A stretch of 43,255 nt of DNA from Polaribacter sp. Its GTDB lineage: Bacteria; Bacteroidota; Bacteroidia; Flavobacteriales; Flavobacteriaceae. This document shows, piece by piece, positions 7,735-16,477 of the stretch. Positions within the stretch are counted from its first letter, which is position 1, and the number at the start of each line of letters is the position of its first letter. Where the stretch lies: positions 1-43,255 of the forward strand of contig JABJPX010000057.1 of assembly GCA_018663625.1 (NCBI GenBank), written 5' to 3'. The notes below the pieces were generated by a model. It was not told where the DNA came from. It worked only from the letters and a program-made list of their open reading frames with translations, and ran no database searches. Made by a program: the position numbers and the translations under genes.

Positions 7735-8697
7735 TTATGCAGCCTTAAATGCTTTTAATTTTTCAATCAGAGCGGGTACTACTTCAAAAGCATCTCCAAC
7801 AATACCATAGTCTGCCGCTTTAAAGAAAGGTGCTTCTGGATCTGTGTTGATGACAACTTTTACTTTTGATGCATTTATTCCTGCTAAATGCTGAATCGCA
7901 CCCGAAATACCAATGGCAATATATAAATTGGAAGCAACTGGTTTTCCGGTTTGCCCAACATGTTCTCCATGAGGACGCCAACCTAAATCTGAAACGGGCT
8001 TAGAACAAGCAGTTGCAGCACCTAAAACTTCGGCCAACTCCTCAATCATTCCCCAGTTTTCTGGACCTTTCAACCCTCTTCCGGCAGAAACAACCGAATC
8101 TGCATCTGCAATGGTTACTTTTCCAGAGGCTTTTTCTACTTTTTCTGATGTTACACCGAAATCTGACTCCGATATGCTAACATCAAAACTTTCAGAAGTT
8201 CCTGATACTGGGTTTTCGTGCACTCCGTATGAATTCTTTGCAACTCCAATGATCTTATTTTCTGTATTCATAACCGTATTGCTAAAACCTTTGTTTGAGA
8301 ATGCTTTCCTTTTAATTGTAAAAGGAGCTACTTCACTTGGCAAAGCGACAACATTGGATGCATAACCAGCATTCATCGCAACAGCCAACATAGGGGCAAC
8401 GTGCAAGACATTAATACTCGAATCCAACACAACAATGCTTGCATTTTCTGCAGTTGCTGCTTGTTGAAGTACCGAAGTATATCCTTTTGCATTGAATGTT
8501 TTTAATTGCTCATTAGATACAGTCAACACTTTTTCTGCACCATAGGTATATAATTCTGAAACGTCTGAAGCGTTTATGGTAATTACGGCAACAGTGGTTC
8601 CTAATTGTTCTGCAACTTTTTTCCCGTAGGAAACGACTTCAAAAGCAGATTTTTTAAATTTTCCTTCCGATGAATCGGCAAATACTAAAACTGACAT
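7735..8697 (-). CDS. etfA: Electron transfer flavoprotein, alpha subunit
   Basis: The 320-residue protein is the FAD-binding subunit of ETF, which takes electrons from acyl-CoA dehydrogenases and passes them to ETF-quinone oxidoreductase. The N-terminal half (VLVFADSSEGKFKK...) is the nucleotide-fold ETF domain. The C-terminal FAD domain (about 197-320) holds SAGRGLKG (204-211), the FAD segments RPHGEHVGQTGKPVASNLYI (241-260) and GISGAIQHLAGI, and the closing DYGIVGDAFEVVPAL. It lies 90 bases downstream of etfB on the same strand with no terminator between, and is presumably co-transcribed. The terminator at 7618-7664 ends the unit. Confidence 0.96.
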   Translation of the reverse strand: MSVLVFADSSEGKFKKSAFEVVSYGKKVAEQLGTTVAVITINASDVSELYTYGAEKVLTVSNEQLKTFNAKGYTSVLQQAATAENASIVVLDSSINVLHVAPMLAVAMNAGYASNVVALPSEVAPFTIKRKAFSNKGFSNTVMNTENKIIGVAKNSYGVHENPVSGTSESFDVSISESDFGVTSEKVEKASGKVTIADADSVVSAGRGLKGPENWGMIEELAEVLGAATACSKPVSDLGWRPHGEHVGQTGKPVASNLYIAIGISGAIQHLAGINASKVKVVINTDPEAPFFKAADYGIVGDAFEVVPALIEKLKAFKAA

Positions 8698-8787
8698 ATG
8701 CTTATATTTTTTTGTTGGTAAATGTTTTATTTGTGAGTTGTTGTTTTAAAATTCCAAAACAAAAACACATTGAAACAATGATACCGT

Positions 8788-9534
8788 TTATATTACTTTT
8801 GCTTCATTATGTAATAAGTCAATCAACGCATCAATATTGTCTGCATCTATTAATTTTACAGCTCCTTTTGGTGCTGGTTTTTCATAAGATTGTGCAGCAG
8901 TTGCGTTCTCTATTTCTAAAGGCTCAACAACCGTTAATGGTTTTTTTCTTGCCATCATAATTCCTCGCATGTTTGGAATCCTTAAATCAGACTCTTCTAC
9001 AATTCCTTTTTGCCCAGCAACCACCATTGGTAAGGTAGATGCATGTGTTTCATTTCCTCCATCTATTTCTCTTACTAAAGAAACTTCAGTTCCGTCTACT
9101 TCAATACCTACGCAGCCATTCACAAAATTAAAGTCGACTAATGAAGCTAACATTCCTGGAACCATACCCCCATTATAATCGATCGATTCTCTTCCTGTCA
9201 ATACTAAATCGTACTCCCCATTTTTAACAACCTCTGCCAATTGCTTTGCAACAAACAAACCGTCTGTTGCTGCTGCATTTACACGAATTGCAGCATCTGC
9301 ACCAATTGCCAATGCTTTTCGTAAGGTAGGTTCTGTTGTTGCGTTTCCAACATTTACAACTGTTACAGATGCGCCTTGTTTTTCCTTAAACCACATGGCT
9401 CTTGTTAAACTAAACTCATCATAGGGATTGATCACAAACTGAACACCGTTTGTATCAAACTGTGTATCGTTTTCTGTAAAATTAATTTTTGAAGTGGTAT
9501 CAGGCACATGGCTAATACATACCAATATTTTCAT
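8788..9534 (-). CDS. etfB: Electron transfer flavoprotein, beta subunit
   Basis: The 248-residue beta subunit binds AMP and docks the partner dehydrogenase. Visible family features are the start MKILVCISHVPDTTSKI, the ENDTQFDTNGVQFVINPYDEFSL block, and the ETF beta signature region LVLTGRESIDYNGGMVPGMLASL with VREIDGGNETHASTLPMVVAGQKG. The C-terminal arm (EKPAPKGAVKLIDADNIDALIDLLHNEAKVI) wraps the alpha subunit in known structures. It is the first gene of the etfB-etfA pair. A -7 box (9567-9574) lies 32 bases upstream of the ATG. Confidence 0.96.
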   Translation of the reverse strand: MKILVCISHVPDTTSKINFTENDTQFDTNGVQFVINPYDEFSLTRAMWFKEKQGASVTVVNVGNATTEPTLRKALAIGADAAIRVNAAATDGLFVAKQLAEVVKNGEYDLVLTGRESIDYNGGMVPGMLASLVDFNFVNGCVGIEVDGTEVSLVREIDGGNETHASTLPMVVAGQKGIVEESDLRIPNMRGIMMARKKPLTVVEPLEIENATAAQSYEKPAPKGAVKLIDADNIDALIDLLHNEAKVI

Positions 9535-9566
9535 AATTTCTGCTATTTTATTTTTTTTTTACGTGA

Positions 9567-9574
9567 CAAAGTTA
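9567..9574 (-). promoter_or_regulatory. -7 promoter element for etfB-etfA
   Basis: TAACTTTG on the minus strand fits TAnnTTTG and is 32 bases before the etfB ATG. No clear TTG -33 box was found. A palindrome, TATGCATGCATA at 9596-9607, lies just upstream, where an operator could sit. Confidence 0.55.
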
Positions 9575-9625
9575 CACCTTTTTTATAAAAAATACTATGC
9601 ATGCATAATAAATTTTTTCTTTTAA

Positions 9626-10405
9626 GAAATTATCGAAATCGATTGCGGATTTTGCTGCTTTCTAAATCCTTCTTCTTTAGAACGTGCACAAATTGAAACA
9701 TATAGTATGTATAGTTTTTTAAATAAAGCTGGCTTTAATTCGGAATGGATTGGAAATCAATCTTTGGAAAAAAGTTATGAATCGCTTGTAAAAACGAATA
9801 AAGAGGTTCAAATTATAGATAAGTTTCACTCCGTTTTGAGTTTTAAAAAAGGAAAAGACTTAGTATTATTCGATAAATTTTCGTTCGAAAACTTAGCTGC
9901 TAAAAATAAAATATCAACACTACATATGATTGGGAGTCATTGGTACTACAATAGTCGAATCGACAATCGGTTTAAAATTTTTAAACCAATTGTTTCTAGT
10001 AAATATTTAGGTGCATCAACAAAAGAAGCACTGATAAATTCTTATGACAACACACTTTTATATTTAGATTTTTTCCTTGATAAATTAATTAATGAATTAA
10101 AAAAATCAAAAAATGAAACCATTTTAATTTATTTATCCGATCATGGTGAAACTTTAGGAGAAGATGGACATTGGTTTCATGCACAAAATAATAAGCCATC
10201 ACAAAATCCAGCAATGCTTGTTTGGTACTCAGAGAAATTCAAAAAAAATAACCCGATGAAAACGGCACACTTAATTTCCAACAAAAACGATACAATTTCG
10301 ACCGATTTCTTATTTCACAGCATCTTAGACCTTTCAGAAATAAAAGGTTTTAACTTTAAAAAAGAAAAAAGTATTTTCTACAAGAGGAAAGAAGAAACCA
10401 ATTAG
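9626..10405 (+). pseudogene. C-terminal remnant of a phosphoethanolamine transferase (EptA/sulfatase-like)
   Basis: The frame is open from a TAA at 9623-9625 to the stop ending at 10405; the first ATG is at 9707. Family similarity starts upstream of that ATG (SLERAQIETYS just before MYSFLNKAGFNSEWIGNQS), so the gene is cut rather than short. The retained part is the second half of the alkaline-phosphatase-fold domain: HMIGSHWYYNSR, LINSYDNTLLYLDFFL, the metal-binding SDHGETLGEDG and a late His in FHSILDLSEIKG. The N-terminal membrane domain and the nucleophilic Thr region are missing, so an enzyme that modifies lipid A or another glycan with phosphoethanolamine is unlikely to be active. The breakpoint falls close to the etfB promoter. 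Another possibility is a short soluble protein starting at 9707. Confidence 0.75.
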
Positions 10406-10460
10406 CAACAGAGACTTACTTTATTTTTATATTGAGTATATTTTTTCTTCATAAATTCAT

Positions 10461-10468
10461 TACTTTTG
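10461..10468 (+). promoter_or_regulatory. -7 promoter element for pdhB
   Basis: TACTTTTG fits TAnnTTTG and lies 32 bases before the pdhB start at 10501. The nearest upstream TTG (10432-10434) is 26 bases away, longer than the usual spacer. Confidence 0.55.
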
Positions 10469-10498
10469 CTCTTCAAAATTAACAACAATTAGATTTAG

Positions 10499-11476
10499 AT
10501 GAAGACAGTTCAATTCAGAGAAGCAATTTGCGAAGCAATGAGCGAAGAAATGCGCAGAGATGAAAGCATTTATTTAATGGGAGAAGAAGTTGCCGAATAC
10601 AACGGTGCTTACAAAGCCAGTAAAGGAATGTTAGATGAATTTGGAGCAAAAAGAGTAATTGATACTCCGATTGCAGAATTAGGTTTTGCAGGAATTGCAA
10701 TTGGTTCTGCTATGAATGGAAACAGACCGATCGTAGAATACATGACCTTCAACTTCTCGTTAGTTGGTATTGATCAAATCATAAACAATGCTGCAAAAAT
10801 CAGACAAATGTCTGGTGGACAATTCAATTGTCCAATCGTTTTTAGAGGCCCTACAGGATCTGCAGGTCAATTAGGAGCAACACACTCGCAAGCATTTGAA
10901 AACTGGTTTGCAAATACTCCAGGACTTAAAGTAATTGTACCATCAAATCCTTATGATGCAAAAGGTTTGTTAAAAGCTGCCATTCGTGATGATGATCCCG
11001 TAATTTTTATGGAATCTGAGCAAATGTATGGCGACAAGATGGAGATTCCAGAAGGAGAGTATATTATTCCTATTGGTGTTGCAGAAACTAAAAGAGAAGG
11101 AACCGATGTAACCATTGTCTCTTTTGGAAAAATCATAAAAGAAGCTTACAAAGCAGCAGAAGAATTAGCAAAAGAAGGTATTTCTGTAGAAATTATCGAT
11201 TTAAGAACCGTTCGTCCAATGGATCATGCGGCAATTATTAGATCGGTAAAGAAAACAAACCGATTGATCATTTTAGAAGAAGCATGGCCATTTGCAAGTG
11301 TCGCTTCAGAAATTACCTATAGAATTCAAGAAGAAGCCTTCGATTATTTAGATGCGCCAATCAAAAGAATTACAACTGCAGATACTCCTGCACCGTATTC
11401 ACCTGTATTATTAGAAAAATGGATTCCAAATTCTAACGATATCATTACGGAAGTAAAAGACCTCTTAAATCGTTAA
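10499..11476 (+). CDS. pdhB: Pyruvate dehydrogenase E1 component, beta subunit
   Basis: The 325-residue protein is the beta chain of a thiamine-diphosphate-dependent 2-oxo acid dehydrogenase E1. The pyrimidine-binding domain carries GEEVAEYNGAYKASKGMLDEFG and DTPIAELGFAGIAIGSAM, with the catalytic-site Glu in the latter. It also has NNAAKIRQMSGGQ and RGPTGSAGQLGATHSQ. The C-terminal transketolase domain (VSFGKIIKEAYKAAEELAKEG) ends with IPNSNDIITEVKDLL. The sequence fits pyruvate better than branched-chain 2-oxo acid forms, as in other Flavobacteriaceae, but this is judged from memory. The alpha subunit and E2 genes are not nearby, so the gene is a stand-alone unit with its own promoter and terminator. 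Together with E1-alpha and E2 it would convert pyruvate to acetyl-CoA. Confidence 0.92.
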   Translation: MKTVQFREAICEAMSEEMRRDESIYLMGEEVAEYNGAYKASKGMLDEFGAKRVIDTPIAELGFAGIAIGSAMNGNRPIVEYMTFNFSLVGIDQIINNAAKIRQMSGGQFNCPIVFRGPTGSAGQLGATHSQAFENWFANTPGLKVIVPSNPYDAKGLLKAAIRDDDPVIFMESEQMYGDKMEIPEGEYIIPIGVAETKREGTDVTIVSFGKIIKEAYKAAEELAKEGISVEIIDLRTVRPMDHAAIIRSVKKTNRLIILEEAWPFASVASEITYRIQEEAFDYLDAPIKRITTADTPAPYSPVLLEKWIPNSNDIITEVKDLLNR

Positions 11477-11499
11477 AAAAACGATTTTACATATTTATA

Positions 11500-11534
11500 A
11501 AATCCTTTTTTCAACATGAAAAAAGGATTTTTTT
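11500..11534 (+). terminator. Rho-independent terminator of pdhB
   Basis: A perfect 13-bp stem (AAATCCTTTTTTC with GAAAAAAGGATTT, 11500-11512 with 11518-11530) and a 5-base loop are followed by more T residues. It starts 23 bases after the pdhB stop. Confidence 0.9.
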
Positions 11535-11607
11535 ATGCCTCAAAAAAATTCTTAAACCCAAGATATTGTCTTCGAAATTGATTGCGTAATTTTTTTAGTC
11601 TAAAGCC

Positions 11608-11637
11608 TTGAAAAACTGTATCGATTCACTATTTTTG
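11608..11637 (+). promoter_or_regulatory. Complete Bacteroidota promoter for ppa
   Basis: TTG (11608-11610), a 19-base spacer, then TATTTTTG (11630-11637) matches the TTG-N17-23-TAnnTTTG consensus well. The ppa ATG is 29 bases further on. Confidence 0.75.
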
Positions 11638-11666
11638 CAGTCCTATTTTTTAAAGAAAAAAGACAT

Positions 11667-12194
11667 ATGAAAACCAAAAATAACGAGACATTTGATGTTT
11701 TAATCGAAATCCCTAAAGGAAGTAGAAATAAATATGAGTATGATTTTGAGTTGAATAAAATTCGTTTTGACAGAATGTTATTCTCTTCCATGATGTACCC
11801 TGCAGATTATGGTTTTGTTCCAGAAACCTTAGCCTTAGATGGAGATCCTTTAGATGTATTGGTTTTAGGACATGAGCCTACCTTTCCAATGTGTGTTGTA
11901 GAAGTAAAGGCAATTGGTGTATTTCACATGGCCGATGAAAAAGGACAGGATGAAAAAGTAATTTGTGTACCTGTTTCTGACCCAATATGGAATGATAAGA
12001 ATGATTTATCAGACTTAAATCCACACCGATTAAAAGAAATCGAACATTTCTTTAAAGTGTATAAAGATTTAGAAAAGAAAAAAGTCGATGTTGGCGGATG
12101 GGGAAATGCCCAAGAAGCAAGAGATATCTATGCAGCATGCGTTGTCAGATATGAAGAAAGTGAGCACAAAACAAACGGTGATTTCACGATTTAG
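11667..12194 (+). CDS. ppa: Soluble (family I) inorganic pyrophosphatase
   Basis: The 175-residue enzyme hydrolyses pyrophosphate to two phosphates in the cytoplasm and pulls biosynthetic reactions forward. The family I signature with the metal-binding aspartates is D58-G-D60-PLD63-VLV. Other conserved parts are EIPKGSRNKYEYD (14-26), DYGFVPETLALDGDP and the active-site strand VPVSDPIWNDKND. The length matches bacterial hexameric enzymes. The gene has its own strong promoter and terminator and is followed on the same strand by the membrane pyrophosphatase gene hppA. Confidence 0.96.
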   Translation: MKTKNNETFDVLIEIPKGSRNKYEYDFELNKIRFDRMLFSSMMYPADYGFVPETLALDGDPLDVLVLGHEPTFPMCVVEVKAIGVFHMADEKGQDEKVICVPVSDPIWNDKNDLSDLNPHRLKEIEHFFKVYKDLEKKKVDVGGWGNAQEARDIYAACVVRYEESEHKTNGDFTI

Positions 12195-12217
12195 CAATCA
12201 TTTTACCTAAAAAATAC

Positions 12218-12253
12218 AAACCTCTTAAAAAGCAATCTTTTAAGAGGTTTTTT
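12218..12253 (+). terminator. Rho-independent terminator of ppa
   Basis: A perfect 13-bp stem (AAACCTCTTAAAA with TTTTAAGAGGTTT, 12218-12230 with 12238-12250) with a 7-base loop runs into further T residues. It indicates that ppa and hppA are transcribed separately. Confidence 0.9.
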
Positions 12254-12271
12254 AGTTCTAATTGAATTCAT

Positions 12272-12279
12272 TACTTTTA
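12272..12279 (+). promoter_or_regulatory. Weak -7-like box for hppA
   Basis: TACTTTTA differs from TAnnTTTG only at the last base and lies 33 bases before the hppA ATG, after the ppa terminator. No TTG at proper spacing is seen. Confidence 0.3.
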
Positions 12280-12312
12280 CGACCGTTTTAAACTAAAAAA
12301 TATAATAATTTT

Positions 12313-14832
12313 ATGGAATCAATGATGATTTGGATGCCAGTTGCAATGGCTTTATTAGGCTTAGCATATATGGTTGTAAAGAAATCCTGGGTAATGAAGC
12401 AAGATGCAGGTGATGGTAAAATGAAAGAAATTTCGGACCACATTTATGAGGGTGCTTTGGCATTCTTAAACGCAGAATATCGTTTACTAACGTTCTTTGT
12501 TTTTGGGGCAAGTATTGTTTTAGCAGGAATTGCTTTTTATATGGATACTACTTATCTGATTGTTGTTGCCTTTATTATTGGTGCAATATTTTCTGCATTT
12601 GCAGGAAACATGGGAATGAAAATTGCTACCAAAACAAATGTAAGAACAACACAAGCTGCAAAAACTAGTTTGCCAAATGCCTTAAAAGTTTCTTTTGGAG
12701 GTGGTACCGTAATGGGACTTGGAGTTGCTGGTTTAGCTGTTTTAGGTTTAACGGGCTTCTTCATTGGATTCTTCTACCTTTTTATGGGAGGTGAATGGAC
12801 CAACACAGCAGATATGACAGTTGTTTTAGAAGCATTGGCTGGTTTCTCTTTAGGAGCTGAATCCATTGCATTATTTGCACGAGTAGGTGGTGGAATTTAT
12901 ACCAAGGCTGCCGATGTAGGTGCAGATTTAGCAGGAAAAGTACAAGCAGACATTCCAGAAGATGACCCAAGAAATCCAGCAACAATTGCGGATAATGTAG
13001 GAGATAATGTAGGAGACGTTGCAGGTATGGGTGCCGATTTATTTGGCTCATATGTAGCAACCGTTTTAGCTGCAATGGTTCTTGGAAACTATGTAATTGA
13101 AGATATGGGAGGAGCTATTCAAGATGCTTTTGGCGGAATTGGACCGATCTTATTACCAATGTCAATTGCTGGTGTTGGAATTATCATTTCATTAATTGGA
13201 ACCCTCTTAGTTAAAATTTCTTCAAACGATGCAAAAGAAGCGGACGTACAGAAAGCTCTAAACATTGGAAACTGGGCCTCTATCATAATGGTAGCAGCTG
13301 CATGTTATGGTTTAGCAACTTGGATGTTGCCGGAAACCATGCAAATGGATTTCTATGGTGAAGGCTTACAAGACATTTCTTCGATACGTGTGTTTTTTGC
13401 ATGTTTAGTTGGTTTGGTTGTAGGTGCAGGAATCTCTGCATTTACAGAATATTATACAGGATTAGGTTCAAAGCCTATTTTAAAAATTGTACAACAATCA
13501 AGTACAGGAGCAGGAACCAACATTATTGCTGGTTTAGCAACTGGAATGATTTCTACCTTCTCATCTGTTTTATTATTTGCTGCTGCAATTTGGGCATCCT
13601 ATGCCTTAGCTGGATTTTACGGAGTTGCTTTAGCCGCTTCTGCAATGATGGCAACAACAGCTATGCAATTGGCCATTGATGCATTTGGACCGATTGCAGA
13701 TAACGCAGGAGGTATTGCAGAAATGAGTGAGCAAGATCCGATTGTAAGAGAAAGAACAGATATCTTAGATGCCGTTGGAAATACAACCGCTGCAACTGGG
13801 AAAGGTTTTGCCATTGCATCTGCTGCATTGACATCTTTAGCATTATTTGCTGCCTATGTAACTTTTACTGGGATTGACGGAATTAATATTTTTAAGGCAC
13901 CCGTATTGGCCATGCTATTTGTAGGTGGAATGGTACCCGTAGTATTCTCTGCATTGGCGATGAACGCAGTAGGTAAAGCAGCCATGGAAATGGTGAATGA
14001 AGTGGTAAGACAGTTCAAAGAGATTCCAGGAATTATGGAAGGAACTGGAAAACCAGAGTACGATAAATGTGTGGCTATTTCTACAAAAGCCTCATTAAAA
14101 GAAATGATGTTACCAGGTATTTTAACCATTGGATTCCCAATATTAGTAGTACTCATAGGTAAATTAGTGTATCAAGAAAACAACATGTTGGTTGCTGAAA
14201 TGCTAGGAGGATATATGGCCGGTGTAACTGTTTCTGGTGTTCTTTGGGCAATTTTCCAAAACAATGCTGGTGGTGCATGGGACAACGCAAAGAAGTCTTT
14301 CGAAGCAGGTGTTGAAATTAATGGCGTAATGACGTACAAAGGTTCTGAAGCTCACAAAGCGGCAGTAACTGGAGATACCGTTGGAGATCCATTTAAAGAT
14401 ACTTCAGGTCCTTCAATGAATATTTTAATTAAACTTACTTGTTTAATTGGTTTGGTCATTGCACCCATCTTAGGAGGTGGACATGCAGCCGCTGATAAAA
14501 ATCACGAAGCAAATGTTTTCATTACTAAAGATGGTACAAAAATAAACATCACGTCAAACACAAAATTTGTGTCGGAGCACGCTGCAACTAAAATTGTAAA
14601 AATGAACATCGACAAAAATGACGATGGAACTGCAAAAGCAACCGTGACTACAACGACCACTGAAAACGGGAAAGAAGTAACTAAAGATGAAATTTTTGAA
14701 GGTACTTTGGAAGAAGTAGAGAAGAAATTAAATGCCTTTGAAAGTAAAATTGGAGAAATTCATGTTGACATTAAAAAAGACGGAGACAAGGTCATGAAAA
14801 TGATTCAAGTTGAAGTAAACGAAGAAAAGTAA
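12313..14832 (+). CDS. hppA: Membrane-bound, ion-pumping pyrophosphatase
   Basis: The 839-residue protein couples pyrophosphate hydrolysis to cation pumping and has about 16 membrane helices. The catalytic motifs are intact: [15 protein letters not shown] (192-206), [19 protein letters not shown] (217-235), [10 protein letters not shown] (489-498) and [15 protein letters not shown] near the end of the core. Ala-Ala after GNTT (493-494) marks the K+-dependent class; K+-independent enzymes have Lys there. The ion-selectivity Glu usually found in helix 6 is absent ([15 protein letters not shown]), while E183 in GAESIALF stands in helix 5. This resembles the H+-pumping branch I recall from Flavobacterium johnsoniae. 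Residues 727-839 form an extra Lys/Glu/Thr-rich domain after the normal core end (GGGH). Its neighbour ppa uses the same substrate. Confidence 0.95.
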   Translation: MESMMIWMPVAMALLGLAYMVVKKSWVMKQDAGDGKMKEISDHIYEGALAFLNAEYRLLTFFVFGASIVLAGIAFYMDTTYLIVVAFIIGAIFSAFAGNMGMKIATKTNVRTTQAAKTSLPNALKVSFGGGTVMGLGVAGLAVLGLTGFFIGFFYLFMGGEWTNTADMTVVLEALAGFSLGAESIALFARVGGGIYTKAADVGADLAGKVQADIPEDDPRNPATIADNVGDNVGDVAGMGADLFGSYVATVLAAMVLGNYVIEDMGGAIQDAFGGIGPILLPMSIAGVGIIISLIGTLLVKISSNDAKEADVQKALNIGNWASIIMVAAACYGLATWMLPETMQMDFYGEGLQDISSIRVFFACLVGLVVGAGISAFTEYYTGLGSKPILKIVQQSSTGAGTNIIAGLATGMISTFSSVLLFAAAIWASYALAGFYGVALAASAMMATTAMQLAIDAFGPIADNAGGIAEMSEQDPIVRERTDILDAVGNTTAATGKGFAIASAALTSLALFAAYVTFTGIDGINIFKAPVLAMLFVGGMVPVVFSALAMNAVGKAAMEMVNEVVRQFKEIPGIMEGTGKPEYDKCVAISTKASLKEMMLPGILTIGFPILVVLIGKLVYQENNMLVAEMLGGYMAGVTVSGVLWAIFQNNAGGAWDNAKKSFEAGVEINGVMTYKGSEAHKAAVTGDTVGDPFKDTSGPSMNILIKLTCLIGLVIAPILGGGHAAADKNHEANVFITKDGTKINITSNTKFVSEHAATKIVKMNIDKNDDGTAKATVTTTTTENGKEVTKDEIFEGTLEEVEKKLNAFESKIGEIHVDIKKDGDKVMKMIQVEVNEEK

Positions 14833-14859
14833 AACTCCCTTTTACAAACCTATTTAAAG

Positions 14860-14891
14860 AAGCATTCAAATTAAAAATTGGATGCTTTTTT
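14860..14891 (+). terminator. Rho-independent terminator of hppA
   Basis: A 10-bp stem (AAGCATTCAA with TTGGATGCTT, 14860-14869 with 14878-14887, one G-T pair) is followed by T residues. It lies in the 66-base gap between the convergent hppA and pxpC genes and may also stop pxpC transcription from the other side, with a weaker U tract. Confidence 0.8.
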
Positions 14892-14898
14892 ATGTTCA

Positions 14899-15747
14899 CT
14901 ATTCTTTTAGAACAAACTGAAAAGTGTCGTTTGTCTTTTTTTGCGCAAGTTGATTAATCGCTGTGTTCGTTAGTTGTAAAACCCTAGGATATCCACCTGT
15001 AACTTGGCAATCTCGCATTAAAACAATTAACTTCCCAGAAGGTGTTAGCTGAACAGTTCCGGGCAATACTGCCGATGTTAAAATGGAAGGCAAGGCATTT
15101 TCGATTACTTCATTCAAGCGATACCCCATTCTACTATTGTCATTAGAAATCGTAAAAAATTGCTTTGCGAAGACCTCTTTTTGAGATGCGCTCAATGCAT
15201 CAAACTCAGGCCCCTTAGAACATGCAATCCTTTGAGATTCATAATGCTCTTTCACAACTTTCACAGAAGTGTTTGACGAATCTGTGTTGTTTGTAAAAGT
15301 TCCAACAGGTAATACATCTCCTTTACAAAGCAAAGTTTGCTGAGTGATGTTTTGAAAAAAACTCCTACTTTTTAAAATAGGTGTCGTTAAAAAGCCATTT
15401 TTCACCGCCAGATAGCACCTGGCGCCAAAAACATTGTGACCAAAAGTCAACACCTCATTTTTACAAACGTGAATTCTTGTTTGTAATGCAACGGGAACTC
15501 CATTTATTTTTGGTGAGAAAGAACCTCCCGAAATACAAATTGTCGTTTCAGACAAAAACTCAAAGGCACAAAATCCAAAAGCAATTTCTAGTACAGCATC
15601 CGTTTCCAAATTATTGAGAATTCGGTTTGCTAAATCCGAAGAATAGGCATCCATTGCACCCGAGACAGGAACGCCTATGGCTGCAAAACCTACACGCCCT
15701 TTATCTTGAACAGATGAATAAAAACCTGCTTTTAAAACTTTAATCAT
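14899..15747 (-). CDS. pxpC: 5-oxoprolinase subunit C (KipA/AHS2 domain)
   Basis: The 282-residue protein is the AHS2/KipA half of the prokaryotic 5-oxoprolinase PxpABC, which cleaves 5-oxoproline to glutamate with ATP. The family opening is clear: AGFYSSVQDKGRVGFAAIGVPVSGAMDAYS gives the VQD-GR and GxPxSGAMD elements. The middle GPEFDAL with FTISNDNSRMGYRL and the late VLPGTVQLTPSGKLIVLMRDCQVTGGYPRV are also characteristic. It is somewhat shorter than the usual 300-330 residues. Its start overlaps the pxpB end by 8 bases, so translation is probably coupled. It is the last gene of the permease-pxpA-pxpB-pxpC operon. Confidence 0.92.
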   Translation of the reverse strand: MIKVLKAGFYSSVQDKGRVGFAAIGVPVSGAMDAYSSDLANRILNNLETDAVLEIAFGFCAFEFLSETTICISGGSFSPKINGVPVALQTRIHVCKNEVLTFGHNVFGARCYLAVKNGFLTTPILKSRSFFQNITQQTLLCKGDVLPVGTFTNNTDSSNTSVKVVKEHYESQRIACSKGPEFDALSASQKEVFAKQFFTISNDNSRMGYRLNEVIENALPSILTSAVLPGTVQLTPSGKLIVLMRDCQVTGGYPRVLQLTNTAINQLAQKKTNDTFQFVLKE

Positions 15748-16477
15748 GTACCAAAGTTTTAGGAATTGAATATTTATTTTCAGCGACTTCTTTTTCTAAT
15801 TGATAAAATTCATCCAAAGAAATTGGAATAAATTTTATTTGGTCCCCCGCTGTGGCAAAACAAGGTTGCTGCTGCGTTACATCAAAAAAATGAATCGGTG
15901 TTTTTCCAAGAAGGTTCCAACCGCCAGGAGATGCACACGGATATACACCTGTTTGCTTTCCGCCAATGGCAACAGCACCTTTAGGGACTTTGAGTCTAGG
16001 TGTTGGTTTTCTATCAAAGTACAAGTCAGAATCTAGCCCACCTAAATAAAGAAACCCAGGTAAAAACCCAATGAAGAAAACCGTATAAATTTTCGCTGAA
16101 TGGCGTATCTTGATTTCGTCGATTGATAATTTCGATTTTTGAGCCATTTCTTCCAAATCAATACCGAATTGCAAGTCATAGCACACTGGAACTTCCCACA
16201 GAAAACGAGGATTTTGTATCGCTGTAAAATCCTTTTTATAAATAGATTGTAAAATTTCAACTTCCTCTTTGTAATTTAAAATCGGCTCTTTGTATTGAAG
16301 TGTGAGTGAATGATACCCAACAATAAAATCTACAATAAATTGGGTGCTTTCTTTTTGAATTCGTTCTTTAAAACGAAGCATATCTTCCAAGATTTGGTCA
16401 TCAATACACTGCTGCCATTCGATAAGAATCGCTTGCTCTCCGTAAGGTTTGTATGAAGGGAACTTATTCAATTGCAA
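15740..16477 (-). CDS. pxpB: 5-oxoprolinase subunit B (KipI/AHS1 domain)
   Basis: The 245-residue protein is the AHS1/KipI half of the PxpABC complex. Diagnostic segments are SYKPYGEQAILIEW at the N-terminus, FFIGFLPGFLYLGGLD in the middle and PRLKVPKGAVAIGGKQTGVYP followed by SPGGWNLLGKTP. KipI was first known in Bacillus as an inhibitor of sporulation kinase A; there is no sporulation here, so the oxoprolinase role is the better reading. It overlaps pxpA by 14 bases upstream and pxpC by 8 bases downstream, which fits a complex made in fixed proportion. Confidence 0.93.
   Translation of the reverse strand: MQLNKFPSYKPYGEQAILIEWQQCIDDQILEDMLRFKERIQKESTQFIVDFIVGYHSLTLQYKEPILNYKEEVEILQSIYKKDFTAIQNPRFLWEVPVCYDLQFGIDLEEMAQKSKLSIDEIKIRHSAKIYTVFFIGFLPGFLYLGGLDSDLYFDRKPTPRLKVPKGAVAIGGKQTGVYPCASPGGWNLLGKTPIHFFDVTQQQPCFATAGDQIKFIPISLDEFYQLEKEVAENKYSIPKTLVHD

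Noticed and set aside
12782..13075. Open minus-strand frame rich in Leu and His inside hppA
   Set aside because: It is the complement of a conserved coding region, with low-complexity composition and no family resemblance.
15740..16477. Sporulation kinase inhibitor KipI
   Set aside because: The name comes from Bacillus; the partner genes pxpA and pxpC show the oxoprolinase complex instead.
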